From assembly GCA_041650255.1 (NCBI GenBank), contig JBAZLL010000003.1, positions 62,001-126,000 of the forward strand: a DNA stretch of 64,000 bases, in the 5' to 3' direction. Below, piece by piece: positions 42,608 through 51,864 of the stretch. The position numbers were made by a program, and so were the translations under genes. The notes below the pieces were generated by a model. The model saw only the letters and a program-made list of their open reading frames with translations. It did not search any database and was not told the DNA's origin. The stretch's first letter is position 1; each line of letters starts with the position of its first letter. Source of the stretch: 1-14-0-10-45-29 sp041650255. GTDB lineage: Archaea > Micrarchaeota > Micrarchaeia > Anstonellales > Anstonellaceae.

Positions 42608-44845
42608 TTATTCTCCCGATATCCCAAGCCCTTTCATCGCAAGAGAAAGCGCCTCCTTCTTATTCAAATAATAATTATTGTTTCCGCACTGCGGGCTGAA
42701 TATGCATTTTGGGCATCCCGCAACGCATTCGCATCCGGCGAGTCTTTCATGCGACATACTTATGCACTCGCCATATCTTTTCATCATTACTTCCGAAAGC
42801 CCGCTCCCGCCCTCAATTCCTTCATAATAAAATATTCTTCCGTCCGGATAAGATATGCCGCCTATTTCCGACGCGTCCGCGCCGCTAAGTGCCGGCATCA
42901 TTGCAATGCTCACATGTTCAAGCGCATGCAATCCATCCGTAAAACCCTGCTTTTGCTCTGCCCACACGTCCCAATCCGCCCAAAATGCCCGCGTATCAAA
43001 CTCATAAGACAACGGCTCGTCAATTTCATGGCGCGAAACAGTTGCGCCGCTAAAAGAATCCTTTACAACATACCCGTGCACTTCATCTACAATGTGCACT
43101 CTTCCCATTCCCATCTCAATAAGATTCCATCTTGAATTTTTTTCAATTTTAAGTATTTCCGCATTTTTTGTCTTTAGCGCCTGTGTATAATATTGCCCGT
43201 CATCATCGCTTCTTCTCACCAGCGCGGTTTTTTTGTTCATGTCAATTCCAAGACTCTCAAATCTTTTTCCCCCAAGCAAATAAGTTGCCCCTTCATAAAG
43301 CTCGCCGATTCCAATCGCCATTTCCCGCTCTCCGATTGATTTGCCGCTGTCTGCGTCAATTATTTTTATCCGATGCCCTGCATTTCTCACCGACATCTTT
43401 CTTGCCTTTATTACCCCCTCCTTGGTCGCGACAAACATATCCGAAAAATTTCTCACAAGTCCCTCTTCTTTGAGCTTTGAGCAAATAGCAATATCCTCTT
43501 CCCGCAATTCATTTTGCATAATCGGTCTGTCTTTACACGCCGACATTATATGCAATGCGCGCACATGTTCATTGTAAGCGTTTGCATAGCACTCTTCCGG
43601 CTTTCCCTCAATGTAATTTTTCGGATTTTGCGCATAATACTGGTCAAGTGGCAGTTGTCTTGCAACCATTATTGCATAACTTTCCTGTCCTTTTCTTCCT
43701 ACCCGCCCGACTCTCTGCCTCATCTGCGTAACTGTTCCGGGAAAGCCTGCAAGTATCGCCGCATCGGCATCGCCGATATCCATGCCGAGCTCAAGCGCGC
43801 TTGTTGCCGCAAGCACTTTTATCCTTCCACTATGAAATCCGCTCTCAAGTCTTCTTCTCTCTTCGGGCAAAATGCCTGCACGATATACCGCAACCTCCAT
43901 ATTCGCACTATGTCCTATTGCAGAAAGCCTTTCCGCCATATTATGCGAATTTGCAAAAATTATCGTCTTCTTGTTAATTTCTTTCGCAATTTTCAAACAA
44001 GTAGTAACCACGCTCTCATCGGAAGAATTCACAATCGCATGATTTATTTTCCCCCTCGGCGCGCCATCGCCTTCAATAAGCTCAAAATCATCTCGCAGGC
44101 AAATCTTTGATGCAAACTCAATCGGATTCCCAATCGTTGCGGACGACACAATATATTGCACCTGCTCGTTCGCAATCACAATCCCGCCCATGTCATCAAG
44201 GTCAAGAAGGCTTCCCTGCACAAACTTTTTCTTGCCCGCAAGCTCATTTTCTTTTTCCTCTTTCTTCGCGGCTTTCAAAAGCCTCTGCAGTCTCCACATA
44301 ATATTTGCGACATGGCATCCGACATTTCCCGAATAAGCATGTATCTCGTCAATCACAACATATTTGAGTCTGGCAAAAAAATTTTTCCAAAGCTTATTGT
44401 TAGTAAGCATGAAATGCAGCATATCCACATTTGTGATTATCACATGCGGCATATCTGCCCTTATTTTCGCCCTCTTGCTTGCGGGTGTGTCTCCATCGTA
44501 CACTTCCGCACGAATTCCAAGCATTCCAAATTCGCGCACCCTTGCCCATTGGTCGCGCGAGAGCGCCTTTGTCGGAAAAAGAAGCAAAGAGCATTTGCCG
44601 CGCAATGCCGCCTCCACGACCGGCACCATATAACATTCGCTCTTTCCGGCGGCGGTCGGAGCCATAAGCACGATATTTTTTCCTTCCCTGATTTTTTTAA
44701 TCGCCAGTGACTGGTGTGAATATAATTTTTTTATGCCCCTGCCCTTTAGCACTTCGCGTATCGCTTCATGAATCTGCACCGAGTCGTCATATTGCGCGCC
44801 CTTTCCTTTTTGCACAAACCATTTGGGGTTATAGTCATCAAGCAT
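42608..44845 (-). CDS. MrfA/Hrq1-type superfamily 2 DNA helicase
   Basis: 745 residues. Helicase motifs: APTAAGKSE (Walker A), FPTKALSRDQ, DEIHAYSG (DEIH box), SSATIGNP, then ATSALELGMDIGDAD and QMRQRVGRVGRKG. The C-terminal DUF1998/MZB region ends with CECVAGCPKCIFSPQCGNNN, four zinc-binding Cys. This is the layout of 3'-5' helicases MrfA (bacteria) and Hrq1 (fungi), linked to crosslink and mitomycin damage repair. Intact and probably monocistronic. Confidence 0.88.
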   Translation of the reverse strand: MLDDYNPKWFVQKGKGAQYDDSVQIHEAIREVLKGRGIKKLYSHQSLAIKKIREGKNIVLMAPTAAGKSECYMVPVVEAALRGKCSLLLFPTKALSRDQWARVREFGMLGIRAEVYDGDTPASKRAKIRADMPHVIITNVDMLHFMLTNNKLWKNFFARLKYVVIDEIHAYSGNVGCHVANIMWRLQRLLKAAKKEEKENELAGKKKFVQGSLLDLDDMGGIVIANEQVQYIVSSATIGNPIEFASKICLRDDFELIEGDGAPRGKINHAIVNSSDESVVTTCLKIAKEINKKTIIFANSHNMAERLSAIGHSANMEVAVYRAGILPEERRRLESGFHSGRIKVLAATSALELGMDIGDADAAILAGFPGTVTQMRQRVGRVGRKGQESYAIMVARQLPLDQYYAQNPKNYIEGKPEECYANAYNEHVRALHIMSACKDRPIMQNELREEDIAICSKLKEEGLVRNFSDMFVATKEGVIKARKMSVRNAGHRIKIIDADSGKSIGEREMAIGIGELYEGATYLLGGKRFESLGIDMNKKTALVRRSDDDGQYYTQALKTKNAEILKIEKNSRWNLIEMGMGRVHIVDEVHGYVVKDSFSGATVSRHEIDEPLSYEFDTRAFWADWDVWAEQKQGFTDGLHALEHVSIAMMPALSGADASEIGGISYPDGRIFYYEGIEGGSGLSEVMMKRYGECISMSHERLAGCECVAGCPKCIFSPQCGNNNYYLNKKEALSLAMKGLGISGE

Positions 44846-44944
44846 TTATTTCATCCCGCAAAAATTTGCAATTTTTGCAATCAGGCTTGGGCCTTGGGCT
44901 TTTGCCCTCCTTTTTCACCGGCAAAATTTTGGCTAAAAAGAAAA

Positions 44945-46699
44945 TTATTGGCTGATAAAAAAGTACTGCAGCCTCTCGCCTTTTTTATCCAGCATCACAA
45001 AGCCAAATCTCTCAAATTGGAACGCATTTCTTTCAATGTCAAAAAGGCAGGTCCGCTCTGTCCAGCCCCATACCTCTTCAAGCGAGTTTTCATTGAACTT
45101 TTCATCAATATACAAATCATGGGGCACAAGCACGCACGCAACCGCTTTTGCCGAATCTGCAACCCATTGCATTTTTTTCTGCACGTTCCCCTCGTCCGAT
45201 ACAAATTCGCACTCAAGCACATCCATCTGCCCTTCTTTTCCATCTGGCATATGTGCACTAATTTTTCTTTTTGCCTTAAGCTTTACATTGCACCAATCTT
45301 TGAGCCTGAAAGTTTCCCCCTCAGCAATCGCATCTGCATCTGCTTGGCAAATATATGCCGGAGAGCTTGCAAGCATTTCCCGAACCCCGAGCCCTTCATT
45401 TTGCGGATGGTTTTTCACAGAAATATTTTTCTGCATCAGGCCGGATATTTCCACACGGGCAGGTTGATGCACAAAAAATCTTCTCTGTGCATTCACATCT
45501 ATAATCTTTCTATTTTCGGAAAGCAATTTGTCCCATCCGGGTTCGCTCTCAACTTTTGTGAGACCGAAAGAAAGCACGAATTTCTTAATCGCCTCGGGTG
45601 TTATGCCCCGTTTTTTCAATGCCGCCAAAGTCGGCAGGCGTATATCATCATAGCCCGAAACTTTTCCCTCTTCAATCAGCGGGGTAATAAGTCTCTTTGA
45701 AATCGGCGCGCCCTTTATCGCAAGTCTTGAGAAAGAAATCAATTTCGGTTTTCTCATCTCAAGTGCGTCAAGTATCGCATAATAAAGCTCGTCGCGAAGC
45801 TCATACTCCTTTGAGCGCATCGCATGTGTCACTCCTTCGGTGGAATCAATTATCGGCGCCGCAAAATCATAGGACGGCCAGCATTTGTATTTGTCTTTTT
45901 GCCTAAAATGCGGGGCATCAATAATTCTAAACAGAGTTGGGTCCCTCATAACCGTATTATCCGATTTCATGTCCCCCTTATATCTCACAATCGCCTGCCC
46001 TGTTGTAAATTTTCCATTCATCATTTTTCTAAAATCAATTACGTTCTCTTCGGGCATTTTGCACTGGCAATCGCATCTTTTGCCGCTTTCGCGCCCTTTT
46101 TTTATCTCATCCTGCGAGCAAGTGCAAACATAAGCCATACCTTTGAGCATCAGCTCGTCCGCAAGCTCGTAATATTTTTCCATATAATCCGACGAATATG
46201 TAATTTCAAAATCCCATTTTATTCCAAGCCACCTAAGATATTCAATGGTCGCATCCACGAATTCCTGTTTTGATTTTAGCGGATTTGTCTCGTCCATTCG
46301 CAATCTCATTTTTCCGCCGTGCGCGCGCGCTCCTTCAAAATTCAAAAAAGCCGCCTTTGCATGACCAATGTGCAAAAAGCCCGATGGCTCCGGCGGAAAT
46401 CTCGTAATGACTTTTCCCTGCACTGCATTCGGAAGGCTGATTCCCTTTTCCTCCTCTTTCTTTTTCTCTTCAAACGAATATTTTGAAAGCTCTGCCTCAA
46501 CCTGCTCCTTTGTCATCTCGTTTATCCTTTGTACTTCCACCGCGATTTTTCCCATAAGCTCCTTTGTCTGGTTTTTCATTTGCGGGTGCTCGGAAAGCAC
46601 TTTGCCGATAATCTTGCCGGCGTTTGCAGAGCCATAATCATGCGCATTCTTTAGCGCCCATTTGTTTATGCTAATTTCAATCTCATCCATGTATTTCAC
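44945..46699 (-). CDS. gltX: Glutamyl-tRNA synthetase (archaeal type)
   Basis: 584 residues. Residues 1-80 are the helical N-terminal domain (INKWALKNAHDYGSANAGK). The class Ic catalytic core has FPPEPSGFLHIGHAKAAF (HIGH) and the KMSKS-equivalent GAPISKRLI. A beta-barrel anticodon domain follows, as in GlnRS-like archaeal GluRS. It charges tRNA-Glu and, in most archaea, tRNA-Gln for later amidation. Its ATG overlaps the stop of a small gene encoding a second copy of the N-terminal domain (ATGA). Confidence 0.95.
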   Translation of the reverse strand: MKYMDEIEISINKWALKNAHDYGSANAGKIIGKVLSEHPQMKNQTKELMGKIAVEVQRINEMTKEQVEAELSKYSFEEKKKEEEKGISLPNAVQGKVITRFPPEPSGFLHIGHAKAAFLNFEGARAHGGKMRLRMDETNPLKSKQEFVDATIEYLRWLGIKWDFEITYSSDYMEKYYELADELMLKGMAYVCTCSQDEIKKGRESGKRCDCQCKMPEENVIDFRKMMNGKFTTGQAIVRYKGDMKSDNTVMRDPTLFRIIDAPHFRQKDKYKCWPSYDFAAPIIDSTEGVTHAMRSKEYELRDELYYAILDALEMRKPKLISFSRLAIKGAPISKRLITPLIEEGKVSGYDDIRLPTLAALKKRGITPEAIKKFVLSFGLTKVESEPGWDKLLSENRKIIDVNAQRRFFVHQPARVEISGLMQKNISVKNHPQNEGLGVREMLASSPAYICQADADAIAEGETFRLKDWCNVKLKAKRKISAHMPDGKEGQMDVLECEFVSDEGNVQKKMQWVADSAKAVACVLVPHDLYIDEKFNENSLEEVWGWTERTCLFDIERNAFQFERFGFVMLDKKGERLQYFFISQ

Positions 46700-46953
46700 T
46701 CAAAAATTGTGGTTTCTTCATATGTGTATTTGTGCATTTCTTTCTCTATTTGTTTGTCCTTTAGCTTATTCACTTCCGTACATACTTCTCTGACAATATT
46801 CATAAGCTCGCCTTTCTCATCAACAAGCGCCGGATATTCCCTTAGCACATTCACAATGACTTTTGCAGGAATTGCAAATCTTACTTCATGCGCGCACTTC
46901 AGCGCCCATTTTCTTATGTTGTGTCTGAACTCTTTGCTGTCTTCCACTCTCAC
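46696..46953 (-). CDS. Free-standing paralogue of the GluRS N-terminal domain
   Basis: 85 residues. It aligns along its whole length with residues 4-77 of the adjacent GluRS: IRKWALKCAHEV against INKWALKNAHDY, AKVIVNVLREYP against GKIIGKVLSEHP, and IEKEMHKYTYEE against VEAELSKYSFEE. It overlaps gltX by 4 bp (ATGA), so the two are translationally coupled. It probably binds tRNA or GluRS as a trans-acting domain; this role is inferred. Confidence 0.8.
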   Translation of the reverse strand: MRVEDSKEFRHNIRKWALKCAHEVRFAIPAKVIVNVLREYPALVDEKGELMNIVREVCTEVNKLKDKQIEKEMHKYTYEETTIFE

Positions 46954-46956
46954 ACC

Positions 46957-48063
46957 CTAAATATAATTTGTTTCCGCAAATCTCTTCTTTTTTGTTCCGG
47001 TTATGTCCCGCCTTGCAAAATCTGCGGGTTCAATTCCCCGCAGTCTCAATATCTCGGCAGACCTGCCTGTAATAAGCACCGGAGCGCACGCAAGCTCTTG
47101 CACGCTCTTTGCACCGCACAAAAACATCGCTGCCTTGAATTGCTCTTTCCAAATTTTTATTTCATCCTCGCACTTCTTGGCTTTCAAGAACGGTATTGCC
47201 GCACCGGCAAGTTTTGCCCCAAGCGCGATAGAATTTGCAACATCAATTCCATCTCTTACTCCGCCACTGCAAATAGTATCTCCATACTGTGCGCTTTCCA
47301 CAAGCGCCGGAATGCTTGGATAGCCCCATTCTTCAAAACCGGCAAGCCTTCCACCCCTTGCATACTCGACTTTGCTCCAGGATGTTCCTCCCCGTCCGGC
47401 GACATCCACTATTTTTACTCCGGCATCAAAAAGTTTTTTCGCGCAATCGCCGTTTATTCCGGCACCGGTTTCTTTTGCAATCACGGGCACATTAATATTT
47501 GAGCAAAGTTTCTCAATCGACACTATCACCTGCCCAAAATTTGTCTGCCCTTCGGGCTGTATCGCCTCTTGCAACGAGTTCAGATGCACATTCAGCGCGT
47601 CCGCGTCAATTTTATTTATCATCCACTCAATTTTCTTTACATCATATTCCTTTATCTGAACGGCTCCGATATTTGCGATAATTGGGATGCTTGGCGCCTC
47701 TTTTCTCACCATGTATGTATTTGCTTTTGATTCATCCTCAAGCATCGGTCTGCACGAGCCGAGCGCGAGTGCAATTTTTTCCTTCTCTGCAACAATCGCA
47801 AGTTTCTTGTTTATCTCCAAGCCTTTTTGAGTTCCGCCCGTCATCGCGCTGATTAGAATCGGGGCATCAAGTCTCTTTTTCAAAAAGTTCGTGCAAGTGT
47901 TTATTTTTGCCAAATCCGCCTCCGGCAGGGCATTGTGCACAAGCAAAACATCTTCAAATCCGGCCCCCTGGCAGTATTGAACATTTTCCTCTTCGCAAAT
48001 TTTTATGTGCGCATCCTTTCTTTCCTGAGTTGCAGATGTTTTTGTCATAACAAATCTGCTCAT
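46957..48063 (-). CDS. fni: Isopentenyl-diphosphate isomerase, type 2 (FMN)
   Basis: 368 residues (an in-frame ATG at 48048 is possible). It interconverts IPP and DMAPP for archaeal lipids. Motifs: ERKDAHIKIC, FEDVLLVHNALPE, ISAMTGGT, GSCRPML, ANIGAVQI, ALNVHLNSLQEAIQPEGQTNF, VIAKETGAGI, DVAGRGGTSWSKVE, SGGVRDGIDVANSIALGA. Fully intact. It ends 3 bp before the small GluRS-domain gene, forming an operon fni - N-domain - gltX. Confidence 0.96.
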   Translation of the reverse strand: MSRFVMTKTSATQERKDAHIKICEEENVQYCQGAGFEDVLLVHNALPEADLAKINTCTNFLKKRLDAPILISAMTGGTQKGLEINKKLAIVAEKEKIALALGSCRPMLEDESKANTYMVRKEAPSIPIIANIGAVQIKEYDVKKIEWMINKIDADALNVHLNSLQEAIQPEGQTNFGQVIVSIEKLCSNINVPVIAKETGAGINGDCAKKLFDAGVKIVDVAGRGGTSWSKVEYARGGRLAGFEEWGYPSIPALVESAQYGDTICSGGVRDGIDVANSIALGAKLAGAAIPFLKAKKCEDEIKIWKEQFKAAMFLCGAKSVQELACAPVLITGRSAEILRLRGIEPADFARRDITGTKKKRFAETNYI

Positions 48064-48111
48064 TTTTACTTTAAAAAGAGTATGATAAATTTCGTCAAAA
48101 AACGTTGTTCT

Positions 48112-48942
48112 CTATATAAAAACAAGTGAAGCATAAGCCACTACACTGCTTTCATTCCCGTTTGTTTCTTTCCCCGAATTAGTATATTTTAGCAATTTTG
48201 CCTCTTTTTTTCCAGCCAGCTTTGCATAATAAATAGCCGCCGCAATCGGTCCATGCCCGCAAATGCTAAGCCCGTTTTGTTCAACTTCTCTTTCAAGCGC
48301 ATTTGCATCAAGTTTTTTGATAAATTCAATGGGCATCTTATCCATCAATTTTGCCCTTTCCCCGCTTTCATAATGTGTGAAATCGGAAGATGCCAAAAGC
48401 AAAATATTTCTGTCTTTGAATTCATTGTCCGAGCAAGCGTCAAAAATTGCCTTTCCAACTTCAGACGCAATTTTCTCCCCCTGCACCCCTATGCAAATTG
48501 CAACAATTTTTGCTTTCGGGTTAATCCTTTGAATGAACGGAAGCATCACTTCAATCGAGTGCTCGCGAAAATGCGCCGCCTCATTTCTTCTCATCAACGG
48601 GCAAGATAAAATAATTTTTGCCGCCAATCTCAAATCGGTGGAACTTGTGCCAATCGGCGTTTTCCAATCTTCAAAAGAAACAGAAACAATTTCTCCAAGC
48701 CCTGTATGGTTCGGGCACAAAATAACCATGCTTGTATTTTCCTTCTTCAAATTTTTCTCAAGTGCGGCAAAAGAATATCCCGCCGTTTTCCCGGAATATT
48801 CATATCCAGCGTGAGGTGCAATCGCAATATTTGCGCTTACGCTAACCTCTTTTCTTCCCTGTGCCAAGAATGCATCCACCTCTCTTGTGAGAGTGTTTGC
48901 ATTCAGCGGATAAAACGAGCCTGCAACTGCCGGATATCTCAT
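48112..48942 (-). CDS. MEMO1 family protein
   Basis: 276 residues from ATG 48942, which gives the family start MRYPAVAGSFYP; the upstream extension is non-coding. Further motifs are APHAGYEYSGKTAGYSFAAL, CPNHTG, REHSIEVMLPFIQ, SDFTHYE and CGHGPIAAA. The fold is related to extradiol dioxygenases; several His and Asp ligands are retained. In archaea it is often found with AMMECR1 and a radical SAM protein, but neither lies here. The substrate is unknown. Confidence 0.92.
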   Translation of the reverse strand: MRYPAVAGSFYPLNANTLTREVDAFLAQGRKEVSVSANIAIAPHAGYEYSGKTAGYSFAALEKNLKKENTSMVILCPNHTGLGEIVSVSFEDWKTPIGTSSTDLRLAAKIILSCPLMRRNEAAHFREHSIEVMLPFIQRINPKAKIVAICIGVQGEKIASEVGKAIFDACSDNEFKDRNILLLASSDFTHYESGERAKLMDKMPIEFIKKLDANALEREVEQNGLSICGHGPIAAAIYYAKLAGKKEAKLLKYTNSGKETNGNESSVVAYASLVFI

Positions 48943-48967
48943 AAAAAAATAAAGGAAAGAAAAGATA

Positions 48968-50323
48968 TTAAGCTGAGCTATAATACAGCTTGACCTTTTC
49001 AATAAGCCCTTCATTTCCAACATAGAGCGAAGTTACCTGGTCCATATTGGCTATGGGCGTATCCAGAAGCGAGCCGAGTTTGCCGTCATAAGATTTTCCG
49101 CCTGCCTGTTCAACCAAAAACGAAAGCGGTATGCCCTCGTACAGCAATCTCAGCTTCGGAGCAGGATAGAAGAAAATTCCGCCTTCACGCAAAAGACTTG
49201 CAATCTCCATGACTGCGGCTCCGGAACATCTTATTTTATAATTTGGTAAAAATTCCTTTACGACAAATTCGCTAAACTCCGGGCTCCAGGAGGTATTTCC
49301 ACCCGGAATAACCAAGCTCGGTTTTTGAGGTATTTTTATATTCTGCCCGTCGGCCATCTGTTCAAACTGTGAAAAGCCTCTGTTACCATAATTCTTCACA
49401 AGCTCGTGTACTCCGTCCCCCGTGCTATAAATAAACGAGAAAACCGGACCATACAAAATAATTGCCGCCGCCTTTAGCTCTCTGCCGCTTTTTGGCTCAT
49501 TATCTTCATAAACTCCTAAAATGGAGCCAAAAATATTTCTGGTTTTTATATTTCCCGAGCCATCCAGCGGGTCTAATGTAATAATGTATCTTCCACTCTT
49601 GTACCTATACCTGAATTTACTATCTTTCGGGTCAATCGGGTGGTCAAGCTCTTCGGAATAAATTCTTTTTATTTCCCCTGTACGAAGCATTGTTTTGCAC
49701 AAGACATTATTCGCCCAATCATCAAGCTCTTTTTTAATCTCTTTATATTTGTTCATCAATTTCTCGTCCGCCATCTCGGTATTCCCAATCTCCTTCTTGT
49801 TTTCTGCAAGCCTTCTTTCCAAATGAGAAGTAAATCTTAGTTGCATATCCACCGAGCCGTAAGCAAATGTCAGCATTATTTTTGCAAGTCCTCGGTCAAG
49901 TTTCTCAAACGGATTGCCTTTTTCAATTTCCGCAAGTTTCATTGCAAGCGGTGTTGACCTTATCGGAGATAAAATCTGCGTGCGCTTGTACAATTCATAG
50001 AGCCACCAGTGGGCGCTGTCAATTTTATTCGTATCAATCATTTTATCTATTTTTTTCATGAAGACTTTTTCGCACAATTCAAGGTCGCTATAAATATCCA
50101 CGTCCTTATTGTCCTCTTTCATAAATGCATAATCTACAAATGCCTTTGTGAATGGGGTGATTTCGGTTCTCCAATATACTTTTCTTGGAATATCTACAAA
50201 CGGATTCAGGCCAATTAACTTTTTTGAATTAAGAAAAAGTTTCTGCTCTGTGTAACGTTGTTTATTCGGACTCGGAAGAGGTTTTGGTTCGGTGTAATAT
50301 CGCCTATCGTTATGTCCTGCCAT
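48968..50323 (-). CDS. fbp: Class I fructose-1,6-bisphosphatase with long N-terminal region
   Basis: 451 residues from ATG 50323 (GGGAG 10 nt upstream). Class I FBPase motifs: TLDPLDGSGNI (metal site), GPVFSFIYSTGDGVHEL, RCSGAAVMEIASLL, and APKLRLLYEGIPLSFLVEQAGGKSYDG. It hydrolyses FBP in gluconeogenesis. The usual size is about 330 residues; about 110 extra N-terminal and inter-motif residues are present (YRTEQ-like and DNKDVDIYSDLELCEK). Most archaea use the bifunctional aldolase/phosphatase instead, so this may be acquired. Confidence 0.9.
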   Translation of the reverse strand: MAGHNDRRYYTEPKPLPSPNKQRYTEQKLFLNSKKLIGLNPFVDIPRKVYWRTEITPFTKAFVDYAFMKEDNKDVDIYSDLELCEKVFMKKIDKMIDTNKIDSAHWWLYELYKRTQILSPIRSTPLAMKLAEIEKGNPFEKLDRGLAKIMLTFAYGSVDMQLRFTSHLERRLAENKKEIGNTEMADEKLMNKYKEIKKELDDWANNVLCKTMLRTGEIKRIYSEELDHPIDPKDSKFRYRYKSGRYIITLDPLDGSGNIKTRNIFGSILGVYEDNEPKSGRELKAAAIILYGPVFSFIYSTGDGVHELVKNYGNRGFSQFEQMADGQNIKIPQKPSLVIPGGNTSWSPEFSEFVVKEFLPNYKIRCSGAAVMEIASLLREGGIFFYPAPKLRLLYEGIPLSFLVEQAGGKSYDGKLGSLLDTPIANMDQVTSLYVGNEGLIEKVKLYYSSA

Positions 50324-50355
50324 TTTTACATCTCCCTTTTGTTTTGTAGCTCTTC

Positions 50356-50883
50356 TTATCTTTCCTCCTTGCACGGGATTACCGCCAATATATTAGACAG
50401 CCCGACCGCCCTAATATCTTCTGTCTTTATTTCAATAACATTCAAATCCTCTTTTAATTGAAAAATAAGCTCACTCACAAACGCATTCCCCTTTTGTTTG
50501 TAATTGTACCATCCCTTGTATATTCCAAGCTGGGGAATAAACTCTTTAACATCTTCAGCTGTAAATGAAAATTCGTTAAGCAATTTCTTTGCAATACGTA
50601 TGTCATCATAAGTAATATTGTCGCACACAAGCAGAGTCACAAATGCTTCATGAAGTTTAATCATTACACTTTTTTGTTTGCCAAATACATTTCCAGAGCT
50701 TGCACTTTTGCTGTTAGAGTCAACCTCACCCAGATGTCCCTTAAAGTTAGTAAAAAGCTTTTCAAAATTAGAAGTTTGTATTTTTTCAGTCAGAGTTTGC
50801 AATTTCTTAATACTTTCAGTTCCATTCCCATTGCTCTGTTCCACATTTTTCAAAACCTTTGACGCCATCAGCACCACCGACAT
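50356..50883 (-). CDS. Hypothetical helical protein upstream of fbp
   Basis: 175 residues (ATG 50868 is an alternative start with GGTGGT just upstream). All-helical and soluble, with a Ser/Asn-rich stretch at 55-65 and a conserved-looking centre (MIKLHEAFVTLLVCDNITYDDIRIAKKLL) and end (NVIEIKTEDIRAVGLSNILAV). No family was recognised. It shares strand and close spacing (32 bp) with fbp, so they are probably co-transcribed. Confidence 0.6.
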   Translation of the reverse strand: MSVVLMASKVLKNVEQSNGNGTESIKKLQTLTEKIQTSNFEKLFTNFKGHLGEVDSNSKSASSGNVFGKQKSVMIKLHEAFVTLLVCDNITYDDIRIAKKLLNEFSFTAEDVKEFIPQLGIYKGWYNYKQKGNAFVSELIFQLKEDLNVIEIKTEDIRAVGLSNILAVIPCKEER

Positions 50884-50972
50884 CTATTATAGTTGGTTAA
50901 ACTTAATATTGCTGTTGTCGCAAAGCTTGCGCTATTTGCACATAAAAAATTCGGGAAGATTATGCAATCTGC

Positions 50973-51740
50973 TCAATCCACTAAAATAGTGTATTTTGAA
51001 ATATAGATTTGCGCCAACATCACGATAAGATACGGCAATATTATGAGCGAATTAAACGCAATCACAATAAGCGGTCCAATCACATGCGGAATGAACGGAA
51101 CCGAATTCACAACAAAGAGCACAATCACGTCAACAATTGAGAGCAACATTAATGCCACAACCATCCAAAGCAACACCAAAGACGGCTTTTTTCTTATAAT
51201 GCTAAAGCTTCTTTGCATCGCCCTAAACGGTCTTACCTCATCCATAACCATTGCGGTGGGCAAAAAGAGCAATCCGAGCCCGACAATCAAATTCAGCAAA
51301 GGCGCGAGATATTTTTGTATCTGATACTCGTAAGTGATAAGCTGTATAAGCAGAAGCAATATTGTGGCGATAAGGAAAATCATAAACACCGAATTTGTGT
51401 GTTTTGTAATCGCCTTTATCTCCTCTAAAGTGAGCCCCTTTAGTGTTCTCTGCCTCTTCACCACTAAATTTATGCCGACAATGGCAAAGCTCATCAAATA
51501 AAGCGAAATCAGCAAAGACGCAATCATTATCCCGCTGTCAACCGGAGTCAAATCAACGATACTTCCGGTTCTCAAATAGGCGCCTCCAAGCGCGATATAA
51601 ACCGGGTCTGCCGGGTTAATCATTCCGACAATTATCGGCAATATCATGCCGAAAAGCCCCGGAACCGAAGCCACAAGTATAAGCCAGATATTTTTAGTGT
51701 ATATTTCCCACGTATAGTCCATGATGGATTTGCCTGCCAT
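50973..51740 (-). CDS. Polytopic membrane protein, hypothetical
   Basis: 255 residues with about six membrane helices: 18-40, 70-92, 118-138, 143-163, 192-215 and 220-245. The segment before helix 5 (VRPFRAMQRSFSIIRKKPSLV) is the amphipathic motif of DUF975/YciC-like membrane proteins. SD GAGGGTG precedes the ATG. The role is unknown; divergent from the next membrane-protein gene. Confidence 0.7.
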   Translation of the reverse strand: MAGKSIMDYTWEIYTKNIWLILVASVPGLFGMILPIIVGMINPADPVYIALGGAYLRTGSIVDLTPVDSGIMIASLLISLYLMSFAIVGINLVVKRQRTLKGLTLEEIKAITKHTNSVFMIFLIATILLLLIQLITYEYQIQKYLAPLLNLIVGLGLLFLPTAMVMDEVRPFRAMQRSFSIIRKKPSLVLLWMVVALMLLSIVDVIVLFVVNSVPFIPHVIGPLIVIAFNSLIILPYLIVMLAQIYISKYTILVD

Positions 51741-51864
51741 GCAACACCCTCTTGGTAGTATAGGGGGGCAATATGTTTTAAATCTGCATTTCCCATCTTA
51801 TATTTAGAGTTTTTTTATCGCTATTGGAAAGACCGTTATAATCATCTGATATAAAAGGGATAAA

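Noticed and set aside
44768..45700. 310-codon plus-strand open frame
   Set aside because: It is antisense to the unmistakable GluRS gene and has no motif or ribosome site of its own.
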